Shown piece by piece: positions 16,039 through 24,657 of a stretch of 41,610 nt of DNA (position 1 is its first letter; each line of letters opens with the position of its first letter). The notes beneath the pieces were generated by a model. The model made no database searches. It was given only the letters and a program-made list of their open reading frames with translations, and was not told where the DNA came from. Origin of the DNA: Streptococcus parasanguinis (GTDB lineage: Bacteria > Bacillota > Bacilli > Lactobacillales > Streptococcaceae); the NCBI RefSeq assembly GCF_023109675.1, contig NZ_JALDUR010000015.1:1-41610 (forward strand), given 5' to 3'. The position numbers and the translations under genes were made by a program.

Positions 16039-16134
16039 GGTGGGGAACCAATCAATTTTGACTGATTTTTAACCTTTTATAATAACCTAAAGTGCTGTTA
16101 AAACAACCATTTCACTTCAAATCATGTTTATAAA

Positions 16135-17700
16135 TCATTCCCACTCTACAGTTGCAGGTGGTTTACTTGTGATATCATAGACGATGCGGTTAACGTGGTC
16201 AACTTCGTTAACGATACGGACTGAGATTTTTTGGAGAACTTCCCAAGGAATTTTAGCGAAGTCAGCTGTCATTCCATCAATCGAAGTGATAGCGCGGATA
16301 GCGATAGTGTAGTCGTAAGTACGGCCGTCTCCCATAACACCTACTGAACGAACGCCAGTGTTAACAGTGAAGTATTGCCAGATATCGCGGTCAAGACCAG
16401 CTTTAGCGATTTCTTCACGAAGGATAGCGTCTGACTCACGAACAGTTTCGAGTTTTTCTTCAGTGATTTCCCCCATAACACGGATCGCAAGACCTGGACC
16501 TGGGAATGGTTGGCGCCATACGATGTGGTCTGGCATACCAAGCTCAGTACCAAGCGCACGAACTTCATCTTTATAAAGAGTGTTCAGTGGCTCGATCAGT
16601 TCAAACTGCATATCTTCTGGAAGTCCACCAACGTTGTGGTGAGACTTGATGGTTTGAGCAGTATCCGTACCAGACTCGATCACGTCAGTGTAGAGAGTTC
16701 CTTGTGCCAAGAATTTCACATCTTTGAGCTTACTTGCTTCGTCATCAAAGACATAAACAAACTCGTTACCGATGATCTTCCGTTTTTGTTCTGGATCAGA
16801 TACACCAGCTAACTTATCAAGGAAACGTTTTGCAGCATCTGCTTTAACGATGTTCAAACCAAACTTACCACCAAGCATATCCATCACTTGATCAGCTTCG
16901 CCTTTACGAAGAAGACCGTGGTCTACAAAGATACAGATCAATTGATCGCCGATGGCTTTTTGAAGGAGAACCCCAACAACGGAAGAGTCAACACCACCTG
17001 AAAGACCAAGAAGGACACGTTTGTCTCCGACGGTTTCACGGATTTTTTTGATCTGCATGTCAATGAAGTTGTCCATGGTCCAGTCACCTTTAGCCCCACA
17101 GATGTTCAAGGCAAAGTTACGCAAGATGTCATAACCGTGAACAGAGTGACGAACCTCAGGGTGGAATTGGATTCCGTAGATTTTCTTGTCTGGATTTTCA
17201 ATCGATGCAAATGGACAGTCAGCAGAAGTACCAGTGCGGATAAAGTCAGCCGGAATTTCTGTAACAGCATCCCCGTGGCTCATCAAGACCAATTGTTTGT
17301 CTGGTGTGCCGGCAAAAAGAGCAGAAGATTCTGTCAAAGTCAGTTCAGATTGACCATATTCGCGGTTACCAGCATCACCTGCAGGAACGACCTTCCCACC
17401 CAATTTATGGGTTAACAATTGCATCCCGTAACAGATTCCAAGGATTGGAATACCGAGTTCAAAAATTTCAGGATCGATATCAAAAGAACCTTCCTCGTAT
17501 ACAGAGTTTGGTCCACCTGAAAGAACGATCCCAACTGGATTGATTGCACGAACTTCATCAGCAGAAATCTTGTGGCTCTTCAACTCTGAGAAGACTCCAA
17601 TTTCACGAATACGCCGTGAAATAAGCTGATTGTATTGGCTACCGTAGTCAAGCACGATGATTTTTTCAACATCATGCAAATCAGTTGATAGGTTTGTCAT
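16135..17700 (-). CDS. guaA: GMP synthase (glutamine-hydrolysing)
   Basis: 521 aa, full length. Converts XMP to GMP with ATP and glutamine in the cytoplasm. The N-terminal class I glutamine amidotransferase has [11 protein letters not shown] with catalytic Cys, and FHPEV with His (about residue 180). The ATP-pyrophosphatase domain has [12 protein letters not shown] (P-loop, about 229-240), and the C-terminal dimerisation domain ends KPPATVEWE as in all GuaA. Start chosen at [10 protein letters not shown] behind AAGAAGGGG. Divergent from gntR and followed by a bidirectional terminator. The 3' end of guaA is a known integration site for streptococcal elements, but no duplicated end was found here. 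Confidence 0.98.
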   Translation of the reverse strand: MTNLSTDLHDVEKIIVLDYGSQYNQLISRRIREIGVFSELKSHKISADEVRAINPVGIVLSGGPNSVYEEGSFDIDPEIFELGIPILGICYGMQLLTHKLGGKVVPAGDAGNREYGQSELTLTESSALFAGTPDKQLVLMSHGDAVTEIPADFIRTGTSADCPFASIENPDKKIYGIQFHPEVRHSVHGYDILRNFALNICGAKGDWTMDNFIDMQIKKIRETVGDKRVLLGLSGGVDSSVVGVLLQKAIGDQLICIFVDHGLLRKGEADQVMDMLGGKFGLNIVKADAAKRFLDKLAGVSDPEQKRKIIGNEFVYVFDDEASKLKDVKFLAQGTLYTDVIESGTDTAQTIKSHHNVGGLPEDMQFELIEPLNTLYKDEVRALGTELGMPDHIVWRQPFPGPGLAIRVMGEITEEKLETVRESDAILREEIAKAGLDRDIWQYFTVNTGVRSVGVMGDGRTYDYTIAIRAITSIDGMTADFAKIPWEVLQKISVRIVNEVDHVNRIVYDITSKPPATVEWE

Positions 17701-17734
17701 CTTATCCCCTTCTTAAAGAAATTTACTTTCCTCT

Positions 17735-17800
17735 ATTCTAACACAAAAGCCTTGTCTTTACCAATCTCTGATTGAAGAATTAGGAATTTTACGCTACAAT
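17735..17800. promoter_or_regulatory. Divergent promoters of guaA and the gntR-type gene
   Basis: Minus strand for guaA: TTGGTA (17764-17759), 18 bases, TAGAAT (17740-17735) preceded by TGTGT. Plus strand for gntR: TTGAAG (17772-17777), 17 bases, TACAAT (17795-17800). The -35 elements are only 7 bases apart, so a regulator bound here could affect both. Confidence 0.7.
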
Positions 17801-17828
17801 AGAGATAACACAGAGAAAGAGCAAGGTT

Positions 17829-18527
17829 ATGATTCCAGCTTACATTCAAATTCATGATCAGATTAAGTCTGAGATTGATCAAAAAATATGGAAAATCGGG
17901 GAGCGTCTTCCCAGCGAACGCGATCTGGCTGAGAAATTTCAGGTGAGTCGGATGACGCTTAGGCAGGCTATTACCCTTCTGGTTGAAGAAGGAGTGCTTG
18001 AAAGACGGGTAGGAAGTGGTACCTTTATCACCAGCACGCGCGTTCAAGAAAAAATGCGGGGCACAACCAGTTTTACAGAAATTATGAAATCGCAAGGCAA
18101 GGAACCTTCTAGCCAAGTGATTTCTTACAGGAAAACCATTCCTAGCCTCCAAGAAGTGGACAAATTGGGCATTGATAAGACAGAGACCATTATTCGGATG
18201 GAACGGGTCCGGTATGCTGATGGGATCCCTGTTGTTTATGAAGTGGCCTCTATTCCAGAGAAATTTATTAAGAATTTCAATCGAGAAGAGGTTACCAGCC
18301 ATTTCTTCCAAACCCTGGAGCGTCATGGCTATAAGATTGGAAAGTCGCACCAGACCATCTATGCGCGATTGGCCAAGGATAAGATTGCGGACTATTTACA
18401 GATTTCAAAAGGGCAAGCTATTTTAGGTCTGACACAGGTTTCCTATTTTGAAGATGGGACGGCTTTTGAGTATGTAAAAAGTCAGTATGTCGGTGAACGG
18501 TTCGAATTTTATTTGGAAAATAACTAA
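17829..18527 (+). CDS. GntR/HutC-family regulator with UTRA domain
   Basis: 232 aa. Residues 1-70 are the GntR winged helix (PAYIQIHDQIKSEIDQKIWK, then GERLPSERDLAEKFQVSRMT and VLERRVGSGTFI). Residues about 90-230 are a UTRA effector domain (RMERVRYADGIPVVYEVASI, RLAKDKIADYL, LTQVSYFEDGTAFEYVKSQY). Such regulators usually sense sugar phosphates or amino sugars. Position next to and divergent from guaA is conserved in streptococci. The ribosome binding site is weak (AAGG close to the ATG). Confidence 0.9.
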   Translation: MIPAYIQIHDQIKSEIDQKIWKIGERLPSERDLAEKFQVSRMTLRQAITLLVEEGVLERRVGSGTFITSTRVQEKMRGTTSFTEIMKSQGKEPSSQVISYRKTIPSLQEVDKLGIDKTETIIRMERVRYADGIPVVYEVASIPEKFIKNFNREEVTSHFFQTLERHGYKIGKSHQTIYARLAKDKIADYLQISKGQAILGLTQVSYFEDGTAFEYVKSQYVGERFEFYLENN

Positions 18528-18552
18528 GCTCGCAATTCACAGTAATAAAAAA

Positions 18553-18605
18553 ACTCTTCAAATGTTTGGGAGACTTTCTCTCTTTGGCATTTGGGAGCTT
18601 TTTTA
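18553..18605 (+). terminator. Terminator after the gntR-type gene
   Basis: ACTCTTCAAATG (18553-18564) pairs with CATTTGGGAGC (18588-18598) through G-U pairs, then six T. The following 18606-18767 is an extremely AT-rich leader (runs of A and T around 18655-18715) with no recognisable -10 element. Confidence 0.7.
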
Positions 18606-18767
18606 GGTTGAAGACATTCTTTCTAAATAGTGATAGTAAAGGCAAAATGGAAATATTTTAAAAAAATTTAAAAAAATTTTTATTTTTTCTTCAATTTTTT
18701 ATTTTTTTACGAATTAATAGATAGAAGCAGGTTTTAAAGCTTAATAAGAGATATAAGGCAGGAAAAA

Positions 18768-20045
18768 ATGAAAAAAATTAAAATAGATGTGGTAGCTGTT
18801 CCCTTGAGCGGGCATCTGTACCCAACTTTAAATCTCGTTAAACCCTTGTTAGATGATCCTTCGATGGAGATCCGGGTTTTCACAGGACCTCAGAAAAAGG
18901 CCGTTTCAGAAAGTCTTGGCTTCACTGTCGTTCCAATTCTAGAGGACAAAGTAGAAGAATTTGAACGCGCGGCTAATAACGATAAGAAACTCAATCTTTT
19001 TTCAGCTTATCGGCAATTATCCAAGAGTCTGGATTTGATTAATCATGTATCGGATCAATTGTTAGAGGAGTGGCGCGTCAATCGTCCAGATATTGTGATT
19101 GCTGACTTTATCACTCTATCAGCAGGGTTTGTGGCAGAAGAGTTGGAAATTCCTTGGATTACCACCATGGCGACACAATTTGCCATCGAAACTCCTTATG
19201 GTCCTCCTTGCTTCTTCGGAGGGATGGGAGTCGCGCGCACAAAGAAGGAAGAGAAGGTACAAGCACTATGCCGAAAACTCACGCGCATTGGAAAATACTG
19301 TGGGGCTTTCCTCTTACGCAAACGCTTAAAACGTTACAATTTCAAGTTGTACAATCAAAATGGAGTGGAGACCATCTACTCTCCTTATGCCATCTTTGGA
19401 ATTGGGATGATGGAGCTAGAGTTGAAGACACACTTCCCTCATCAATATGCGTGGCTTGGCCCTTTGGGAACTTCTCTTGAAAAAGCTGAAGATTATCCTT
19501 TAGATCTCAGTCCTTACGAGGACAAGACGAAGGTACTCGTGACATGTGGAACCCAGTTGCCTTGGGCGAAGGAGAACTTGCTAGAGCAAACTAAGCAGTT
19601 GGCCAAAGAGCATCCAGAATGTCACTTTTTCGTCACCTTAGGAGATGGAGCAAAGGAATTCTCTGAAGAAGAAGTAGCGCCAAATGTGACGGTCGTCTCA
19701 TATCTACCCTACAAAGAATATATTCCGCAGATGGACTATGTCATTCACCATGGAGGAGCTGGAATCTTTTATCAGTGTATCGAATTTAAAAAACCAGCCT
19801 TGATCTTGCCACATGATTATGACCAATTTGACTATGCGATTCGAGGAGTAGAAGCAGGAATTGCCTTTCAAGCACATCGCAATCGCACCGAAGAGATTCA
19901 AGCAGGTTTTAAGGCTCTATTAGAAAAAGAATCTTGGGAAAAGTTAGAAAGACTAAACAAACTTTCAAAAACCTACAAGCCGTTGGATACCTTGGAGTTT
20001 GAGATTCAACGATTATTAAGACGTGGAACGGATGGTAAACTATGA
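18768..20045 (+). CDS. GT1-family (UGT/MGT-like) glycosyltransferase
   Basis: 425 aa, GT-B fold. The N-terminal acceptor domain begins IDVVAVPLSGHLYPTLNLVK (the GHxxP motif of macrolide and sterol glycosyltransferases). The C-terminal nucleotide-sugar domain has VLVTCGTQLPW and MDYVIHHGGAGIFYQCIEFK (His-His-Gly-Gly, about residues 326-329), followed by PHDYDQFDYAIRG, all UGT hallmarks. No signal peptide, so cytoplasmic or membrane-peripheral. First gene of a five-gene operon, ATG preceded by AGGCAGG. It probably glycosylates the hydrophobic product made by the following genes. Confidence 0.85.
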   Translation: MKKIKIDVVAVPLSGHLYPTLNLVKPLLDDPSMEIRVFTGPQKKAVSESLGFTVVPILEDKVEEFERAANNDKKLNLFSAYRQLSKSLDLINHVSDQLLEEWRVNRPDIVIADFITLSAGFVAEELEIPWITTMATQFAIETPYGPPCFFGGMGVARTKKEEKVQALCRKLTRIGKYCGAFLLRKRLKRYNFKLYNQNGVETIYSPYAIFGIGMMELELKTHFPHQYAWLGPLGTSLEKAEDYPLDLSPYEDKTKVLVTCGTQLPWAKENLLEQTKQLAKEHPECHFFVTLGDGAKEFSEEEVAPNVTVVSYLPYKEYIPQMDYVIHHGGAGIFYQCIEFKKPALILPHDYDQFDYAIRGVEAGIAFQAHRNRTEEIQAGFKALLEKESWEKLERLNKLSKTYKPLDTLEFEIQRLLRRGTDGKL

Positions 20046-21019
20046 AAATTCTTGTAACAGGTGCGACTGGCTTCCTTGGAAAATATGTGATCGATGAGTT
20101 GTTGGCTCACGATTATTCCATTGTAGCCTTTGGCCGAAACGAAAAAATTGGGAAGGCTCTGGAAGGTGAGCGCGTCCAATTTATCAAAGGGGATTTGAGC
20201 GCTATTGAGGAATTAAGACAAACCTTTCAGTCTGTTGATGCTGTGGTTCACGCTGGAGCTTTATCCACTGCCTGGGGACCTTGGAAGGCCTTCTATCAGG
20301 CTAATGTAGTTGGTACTCAAAATGTCCTTGACTTGTGCCGTGAATATGCGGTAAAACGCTTGGTTTACGTATCTTCTCCCAGTATTTACGCAGCTGGAAA
20401 AGACCAATTAAACATTAAGGAAAGCGATGCTCCCAAAGAAAATCACCTCAACAATTACATCCGAAGTAAATTGGCGTCTGAAAAACTTTTTTCTGACTAT
20501 TCAGATGTGCCAAGTATCATCTTGCGACCTAGAGGATTATTTGGTGTGGGAGATACCAGCATTTTGCCTCGTGTCTTACGTCTCAGTCGAAAAATTGGAA
20601 TTCCTTTGATTCGAGGGGGAGAACAGCTCATGGATATGACCTGTGTGGAAAATGTCGCTCTAGCCATTCGTTTGGCATTGGAAGCAAAAGAAGCACACGG
20701 GCAAGTTTATAATATTACAAATGGGGAACCAAAGACCTTTAAGTATTTGATCGAAACCACACTAAAAGGATTGGGAGAACCGATTCGCTATCGGAAAATT
20801 CCAGCAGGTCTAGTAGCAGGTGTGGCTTATAGCCTTGAAGGGGTGTATCGATTTTTTCATCTGAAAGCCGAACCCCCATTGACTCGCTATACCTATTATC
20901 TCCTTCGATATAGCCAAACCCTCGATATTCAAAAGGCTCAAACCGAACTTGGCTACTATTCAAAAATGACCATTGAAGAAGGGATTGACAACTATGTCCA
21001 ACATGATCAAGCACATTGA
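20042..21019 (+). CDS. Extended SDR, 3-beta-HSD/OleD-like NAD(P)-dependent reductase
   Basis: 325 aa; ATGA overlap with the glycosyltransferase. Rossmann motif VTGATGFLGKYV at the N terminus, substrate-site YVSSPSIYAAG, and catalytic Tyr-x-x-x-Lys as YIRSKLASEKL (about residues 139-149). RPRGLFGVGD and MDMTCVENVALAI match the NSDHL/OleD branch, which reduces 2-alkyl-3-oxoalkanoates in olefin and beta-lactone lipid pathways. Neighbouring ketoacyl synthase and AMP-forming enzyme fit that role, but sugar epimerases share much of this pattern. Confidence 0.8.
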   Translation: MKILVTGATGFLGKYVIDELLAHDYSIVAFGRNEKIGKALEGERVQFIKGDLSAIEELRQTFQSVDAVVHAGALSTAWGPWKAFYQANVVGTQNVLDLCREYAVKRLVYVSSPSIYAAGKDQLNIKESDAPKENHLNNYIRSKLASEKLFSDYSDVPSIILRPRGLFGVGDTSILPRVLRLSRKIGIPLIRGGEQLMDMTCVENVALAIRLALEAKEAHGQVYNITNGEPKTFKYLIETTLKGLGEPIRYRKIPAGLVAGVAYSLEGVYRFFHLKAEPPLTRYTYYLLRYSQTLDIQKAQTELGYYSKMTIEEGIDNYVQHDQAH

Positions 21020-21821
21020 TTATTTTCCAGCAGGCTATTGCAGCAGTCATTCTGGTCTCTTATTTAAAGGGATTCCGAATGAAAAAATGCAATTTCCAGC
21101 AGGTGTCTTTTTGATTCATCATCGTGAAAAAGGCTATATTTTGTACGATACCGGTTATCACTACGAGATTAAGAAAAAAGCTCGATATTTCTGGTACCGT
21201 CTAGCCACCCCAATGCAAATGAAAAAAGAAGACCAAATCGATTATTTATTGCAAGAGAGGGGAATTGATCCGGAAAAAATTACTTATGTGATTCTTTCGC
21301 ATCTGCACCCGGATCATCTTGGCGGAGCAGCACTTTTTCCAAATGCTCATTTCTTTGTTACCCAGGAAGTCTATGAGGTGTACCAAAAACCGAAATTTAA
21401 AGATCTGATTTTTAAAGAGTTTTTGCCAGCTGATTTCAAAGATCGGGTGACTTGTCTCAAAGCAGATCAAAGGCATCCTACTTTCCCATATCGCCCGACT
21501 GCGGATCTTTTTGGTGATGGGAGCATTCTTATATCATCTATCGATGGACATGCGAGAGGGCAAGGCTGTCTTTATCTGGATGAGCTTAAACTCTTCATCG
21601 GAGCAGATCTTTCTTGGGGAGTAGACCTCTTGCCTTACACAGGGCAAATGCGACTGATTCCTTCCTTGGTTCAGGATGATAAGAAGGCTTATTTAAAAGG
21701 AGCTGATTTGCTGGAAACACTCTTGCAAGATGGCATTCAAGTTGTGGTCAGCCACGACCCGCAAGATCGGATTGAAAGGATTTTAAATGAAAAAAACAGT
21801 CTTTCTGAAAACCTTTATTGA
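20994..21821 (+). CDS. Metallo-beta-lactamase-fold hydrolase
   Basis: 275 aa from ATG 20994, chosen because GAAGGG lies 9-10 bases upstream; overlaps the SDR by 26 bases. Zinc motif LSHLHPDHLGGAAL (HxHxDH, about residues 102-107), then SIDGHARGQG with a further His, GADLSWG with the bridging Asp, and VVSHDPQD near the C terminus. This is the AHL-lactonase/AttM-like subgroup. In the pathway it could open a lactone or hydrolyse a thioester; in Ole pathways that position is held by an alpha/beta hydrolase, so this may be a substitute. Confidence 0.85.
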   Translation: MSNMIKHIDYFPAGYCSSHSGLLFKGIPNEKMQFPAGVFLIHHREKGYILYDTGYHYEIKKKARYFWYRLATPMQMKKEDQIDYLLQERGIDPEKITYVILSHLHPDHLGGAALFPNAHFFVTQEVYEVYQKPKFKDLIFKEFLPADFKDRVTCLKADQRHPTFPYRPTADLFGDGSILISSIDGHARGQGCLYLDELKLFIGADLSWGVDLLPYTGQMRLIPSLVQDDKKAYLKGADLLETLLQDGIQVVVSHDPQDRIERILNEKNSLSENLY

Positions 21822-23052
21822 AACCAGATGGTGCCATCGATTCCGTTCTAAGGAGGCCTTGAAGCGATACCAAGATAAACAATTGGCACGCTACCTTGCA
21901 TTTATCACTTCTCAATCCCCCTATTTTCAAACCCATTCTCCCGAATCCTTTGGAACCATGGATAAAACCTTCATGATGACACATTTCAATGAACTCAATA
22001 CCCTGGGAGTGGATCGAGATCAGGCTTTAGAGATGGCGATTCGCGGAGAACAAACACGAGATTTTACTGAGATGAATGGAGAAGTAGCAGTGGGCTTGTC
22101 TTCGGGGACTTCCGGCCACCGAGGAGTCTTTGTCACCACAGAAAAAGAAAGAAGTATGTGGGCTGCAGCGATTCTAGCCAAGATGCTACCGAAAGGAAAA
22201 CTCTTTGGTCATTGCATTGCCTTTTTCTTACGAGCGGACAATGAACTCTATCAAACCATTAATTCAGGCCTGATTCGCTTGGAATATTTTGATATTTTCA
22301 AGGATAGCAAGGAGCATTTAGAGCGTCTCAAAGACTATCAACCAACCATTGTGGTTGCACCAGCTTCGACCTTGATTGAGTTAGCTAACTATGTCAGCAA
22401 TCTGCAACTTGCGATCCAACCCGTCAAGGTTGTCTCTGTCGCAGAGATCCTAGAAGATCGAGATGCACAGACCATCGCCAAAGCTTTTCAACTAGACAAG
22501 GTTGATCAGGTCTACCAAGCGACAGAAGGGTTTTTAGCTTGTACCTGTTCAGAAGGCAATCTACATCTCAACGAAGATATTTTGTATGTCGAAAAAGAGT
22601 ATCTAGATGATAGCCGCTTTTATCCGATTATTACGGATTTCAAACGAACGAGCCAACCCATCTATCGCTACCGCCTCAATGATATTTTGGTGGAAGAAAA
22701 GTCCCCTTGCCCTTGTGGTTCCGTCTTTACTCGAATCGCAAAGATTGAAGGACGATCGGACGATATCTTCTATTTCAAAAAAGAAGATGGCAGCAGCCAG
22801 ATGATCTATCCGGATTTTATTCGCCGGTGCATTTTATTCGTCGAAAATATTCTGGACTATCAAGTAACTCAGTTGGCAGATGGATCCATTACCATTGCCT
22901 TGAGTCACCGGACAGAGTCTATGGAGCAAGCAATCTTTGCTCAATTTGAACTCTTAGCTCAGCAGAAACAATTCATTCTCCCAAGTATTCAATTTATCGA
23001 TTACCAATGGGACCCAACACGTAAATTAAAACGTGTTCAACGACTTCAATAA
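21787..23052 (+). CDS. Adenylate-forming enzyme, CoF/phenylacetate-CoA ligase-like
   Basis: 421 aa; overlaps the preceding gene by 35 bases with AAAGGA before the ATG. AMP-binding motif VGLSSGTSGHRGVFVTT (about residues 101-117), VYQATEGFLAC for the acyl/adenine pocket, YRYRLNDILV and a Cys-rich CPCGS followed by KIEGRSDDIFYF, the order found in F390 synthetase/PaaK-like enzymes. It activates a carboxylate as acyl-AMP. In analogy with OleC it could act on a beta-hydroxy acid; OleC itself is of another subfamily, so this is inference. Confidence 0.85.
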   Translation: MKKTVFLKTFIETRWCHRFRSKEALKRYQDKQLARYLAFITSQSPYFQTHSPESFGTMDKTFMMTHFNELNTLGVDRDQALEMAIRGEQTRDFTEMNGEVAVGLSSGTSGHRGVFVTTEKERSMWAAAILAKMLPKGKLFGHCIAFFLRADNELYQTINSGLIRLEYFDIFKDSKEHLERLKDYQPTIVVAPASTLIELANYVSNLQLAIQPVKVVSVAEILEDRDAQTIAKAFQLDKVDQVYQATEGFLACTCSEGNLHLNEDILYVEKEYLDDSRFYPIITDFKRTSQPIYRYRLNDILVEEKSPCPCGSVFTRIAKIEGRSDDIFYFKKEDGSSQMIYPDFIRRCILFVENILDYQVTQLADGSITIALSHRTESMEQAIFAQFELLAQQKQFILPSIQFIDYQWDPTRKLKRVQRLQ

Positions 23053-23064
23053 AAGGAGAATCCT

Positions 23065-24009
23065 ATGACTACTGTAAAAAGACATTTGCAAATTAAAGGC
23101 TATGGAACAGCGCTTCCAGTTCATACAGTGACTTTCAAAGACCAGACTCGTTACCGCGTGAAAGAAGGAGAAGAAACACAGATTGATCTTGCAGCCCGTG
23201 CGATCGAAGCTGCTTTAAACCATGCGGGTCTTGAAATGGCAGACATCGACTGCCTGGTTTCGGCTAGTGCGGTTGGCGTTCAGCCCATCCCTTGTACAGC
23301 TGCTTTGATCCATGAGCGCGTGGCCAAGGGACTAACGATTCCTGCTATGGATATCAATACAACTTGTACCAGTTTTGTATCAGCTTTGAGCACTGTTTCT
23401 TATCTGATTGAAGGTGGCGAATACCGTCGGGTTCTGATTGTATCTAGTGAAGTAGGGAGCCTAGGGCTTAATCCTAAACAAAAAGAAAGCTTTGAACTGT
23501 TTAGCGATGGCGCTGCAGCTTTTATCTTTGAAGCAACAAAGGAAGATAAAGGAATCATTGCTAGCATGCAACGTACCTGGTCTGAGGGAGCTCATGATAC
23601 CGAGATTCGTGGTGGTTTGACAGCGTATCATCCGAAATTATACTCTGAAGCAACCAAGACCGATTTCATGTTTGACATGAAAGGGAAGAAGATCCTTTTG
23701 CTTTCTGCCCGTGTTATTCCAGAAATGTTCCAAGAATTCCAAGAGAAATCAGGCATTTCTAAAGATGCTGTAGACTATATTATTCCTCACCAAGCAAGTC
23801 GCGCCTTACCACTCGTCATGGACAAATTGGGCGTCGGCAAAGACAAGTACCTCAATATTGTCAGTGATTATGGAAATATGGTTTCGGTAGCCGTGCCTTT
23901 CGGCCTAGCCTATGCATTGGATCATGGCTATGTGAAGGAAGGAGATACCATCTTCTTGATGGGAACTGCAGCAGGGATGACGGTCAATATGTTGGCACTG
24001 AAACTTTAA
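23065..24009 (+). CDS. Ketoacyl-ACP synthase III / OleA-like condensing enzyme
   Basis: 314 aa behind AAAAGGAG. Thiolase-fold triad: Cys in DINTTCTSFVSAL (about residue 101), His in YIIPHQASRALPL (about 236), Asn in VSDYGNMVSVAVPF (about 266). GTAAGMTVNM at the C terminus is the usual glycine loop. It lacks extra ACP-binding features expected of the housekeeping FabH and is far from a fab cluster, so it probably condenses two acyl groups in this operon's pathway. A terminator follows 38 bases later. Confidence 0.85.
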   Translation: MTTVKRHLQIKGYGTALPVHTVTFKDQTRYRVKEGEETQIDLAARAIEAALNHAGLEMADIDCLVSASAVGVQPIPCTAALIHERVAKGLTIPAMDINTTCTSFVSALSTVSYLIEGGEYRRVLIVSSEVGSLGLNPKQKESFELFSDGAAAFIFEATKEDKGIIASMQRTWSEGAHDTEIRGGLTAYHPKLYSEATKTDFMFDMKGKKILLLSARVIPEMFQEFQEKSGISKDAVDYIIPHQASRALPLVMDKLGVGKDKYLNIVSDYGNMVSVAVPFGLAYALDHGYVKEGDTIFLMGTAAGMTVNMLALKL

Positions 24010-24047
24010 TGATGAATCCTCTTACTTCAAGCTCAAAAAGCATCAAG

Positions 24048-24074
24048 TCCCGCTAGTCTTTAGCGGGATTTTTT
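24048..24074 (+). terminator. Terminator of the lipid-like operon
   Basis: TCCCGCTA (24048-24055), loop GTCTT, TAGCGGGA (24061-24068), six T. It ends the five-gene operon immediately upstream of ylxM. Confidence 0.9.
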
Positions 24075-24089
24075 GATATAATGAAAGGT

Positions 24090-24422
24090 ATGGAAATTGA
24101 GAAAACCAACCGAATGAATGCGCTCTTTGAGTTTTATGCAGCGCTCTTGACGGACAAGCAGATGAACTACATCGAGCTCTACTACGCAGATGACTACAGC
24201 TTGGCTGAGATTGCAGAAGAGTTTGGAGTGAGCCGTCAAGCGGTCTATGACAATATTAAACGTACAGAAAAGATTTTGGAAGATTACGAAATGAAACTCC
24301 ATATGTATTCCGATTACATTGTACGCAGCCAGATTTTTGATCAGATTTTAGAACGCTATCCGGAAGATACTTTTCTACAAGAGCAGGTTGAAATTTTATC
24401 AAGCATTGACAATCGGGAGTGA
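24090..24422 (+). CDS. ylxM: YlxM-type helix-turn-helix protein, SRP-associated
   Basis: 110 aa, full family length. A sigma-like HTH lies at residues about 25-60 ([20 protein letters not shown]), followed by a long helix. YlxM is conserved upstream of ffh and in streptococci modulates signal recognition particle assembly. Start ATG 24090 is favoured by family length over the ATG at 24081. A TATAAT at 24077-24082 sits only 7 bases upstream and there is no properly spaced Shine-Dalgarno. Confidence 0.92.
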   Translation: MEIEKTNRMNALFEFYAALLTDKQMNYIELYYADDYSLAEIAEEFGVSRQAVYDNIKRTEKILEDYEMKLHMYSDYIVRSQIFDQILERYPEDTFLQEQVEILSSIDNRE

Positions 24423-24424
24423 TT

Positions 24425-24640
24425 ATGGGCAGTCTCGTCATTTATCAAGGAATACCTTGCAAACTATTAGTCGCAGAGGAAGAATTTCCTACTCGACTAC
24501 AGATTATCTCGCCCAATGATATCTCCAAAGCTATGCAAATAGGTTTTAGCTGTTGGGGATATCCAAATGAAATCATGAAAGAAGTCACACCCGAAGAACT
24601 AGAATGTTTGCAACATTTTGGACGATTTCCACTGAATTGA
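24425..24640 (+). CDS. Hypothetical 71-aa protein between ylxM and ffh
   Basis: Start ATG 24425 follows GGGAG, 2 bases after the ylxM stop, and ffh begins 17 bases later, so it is co-expressed. The sequence (MGSLVIYQGIPCKLLVAEEE, then a C-terminal EVTPEELECLQHFGRFP) looks like a small beta-barrel plus helix. No family recognised. An additional gene between ylxM and ffh is unusual; it could relate to SRP function or be a regulatory insert. Confidence 0.65.
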   Translation: MGSLVIYQGIPCKLLVAEEEFPTRLQIISPNDISKAMQIGFSCWGYPNEIMKEVTPEELECLQHFGRFPLN

Positions 24641-24657
24641 AAAAATAGGAGAAAATA

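Noticed and set aside
16000..16160. Integration site at the 3' end of guaA
   Set aside because: guaA 3' ends are used by some streptococcal elements, but no repeat of the guaA end sequence was found further left, and a native-looking terminator separates guaA from the accessory region.
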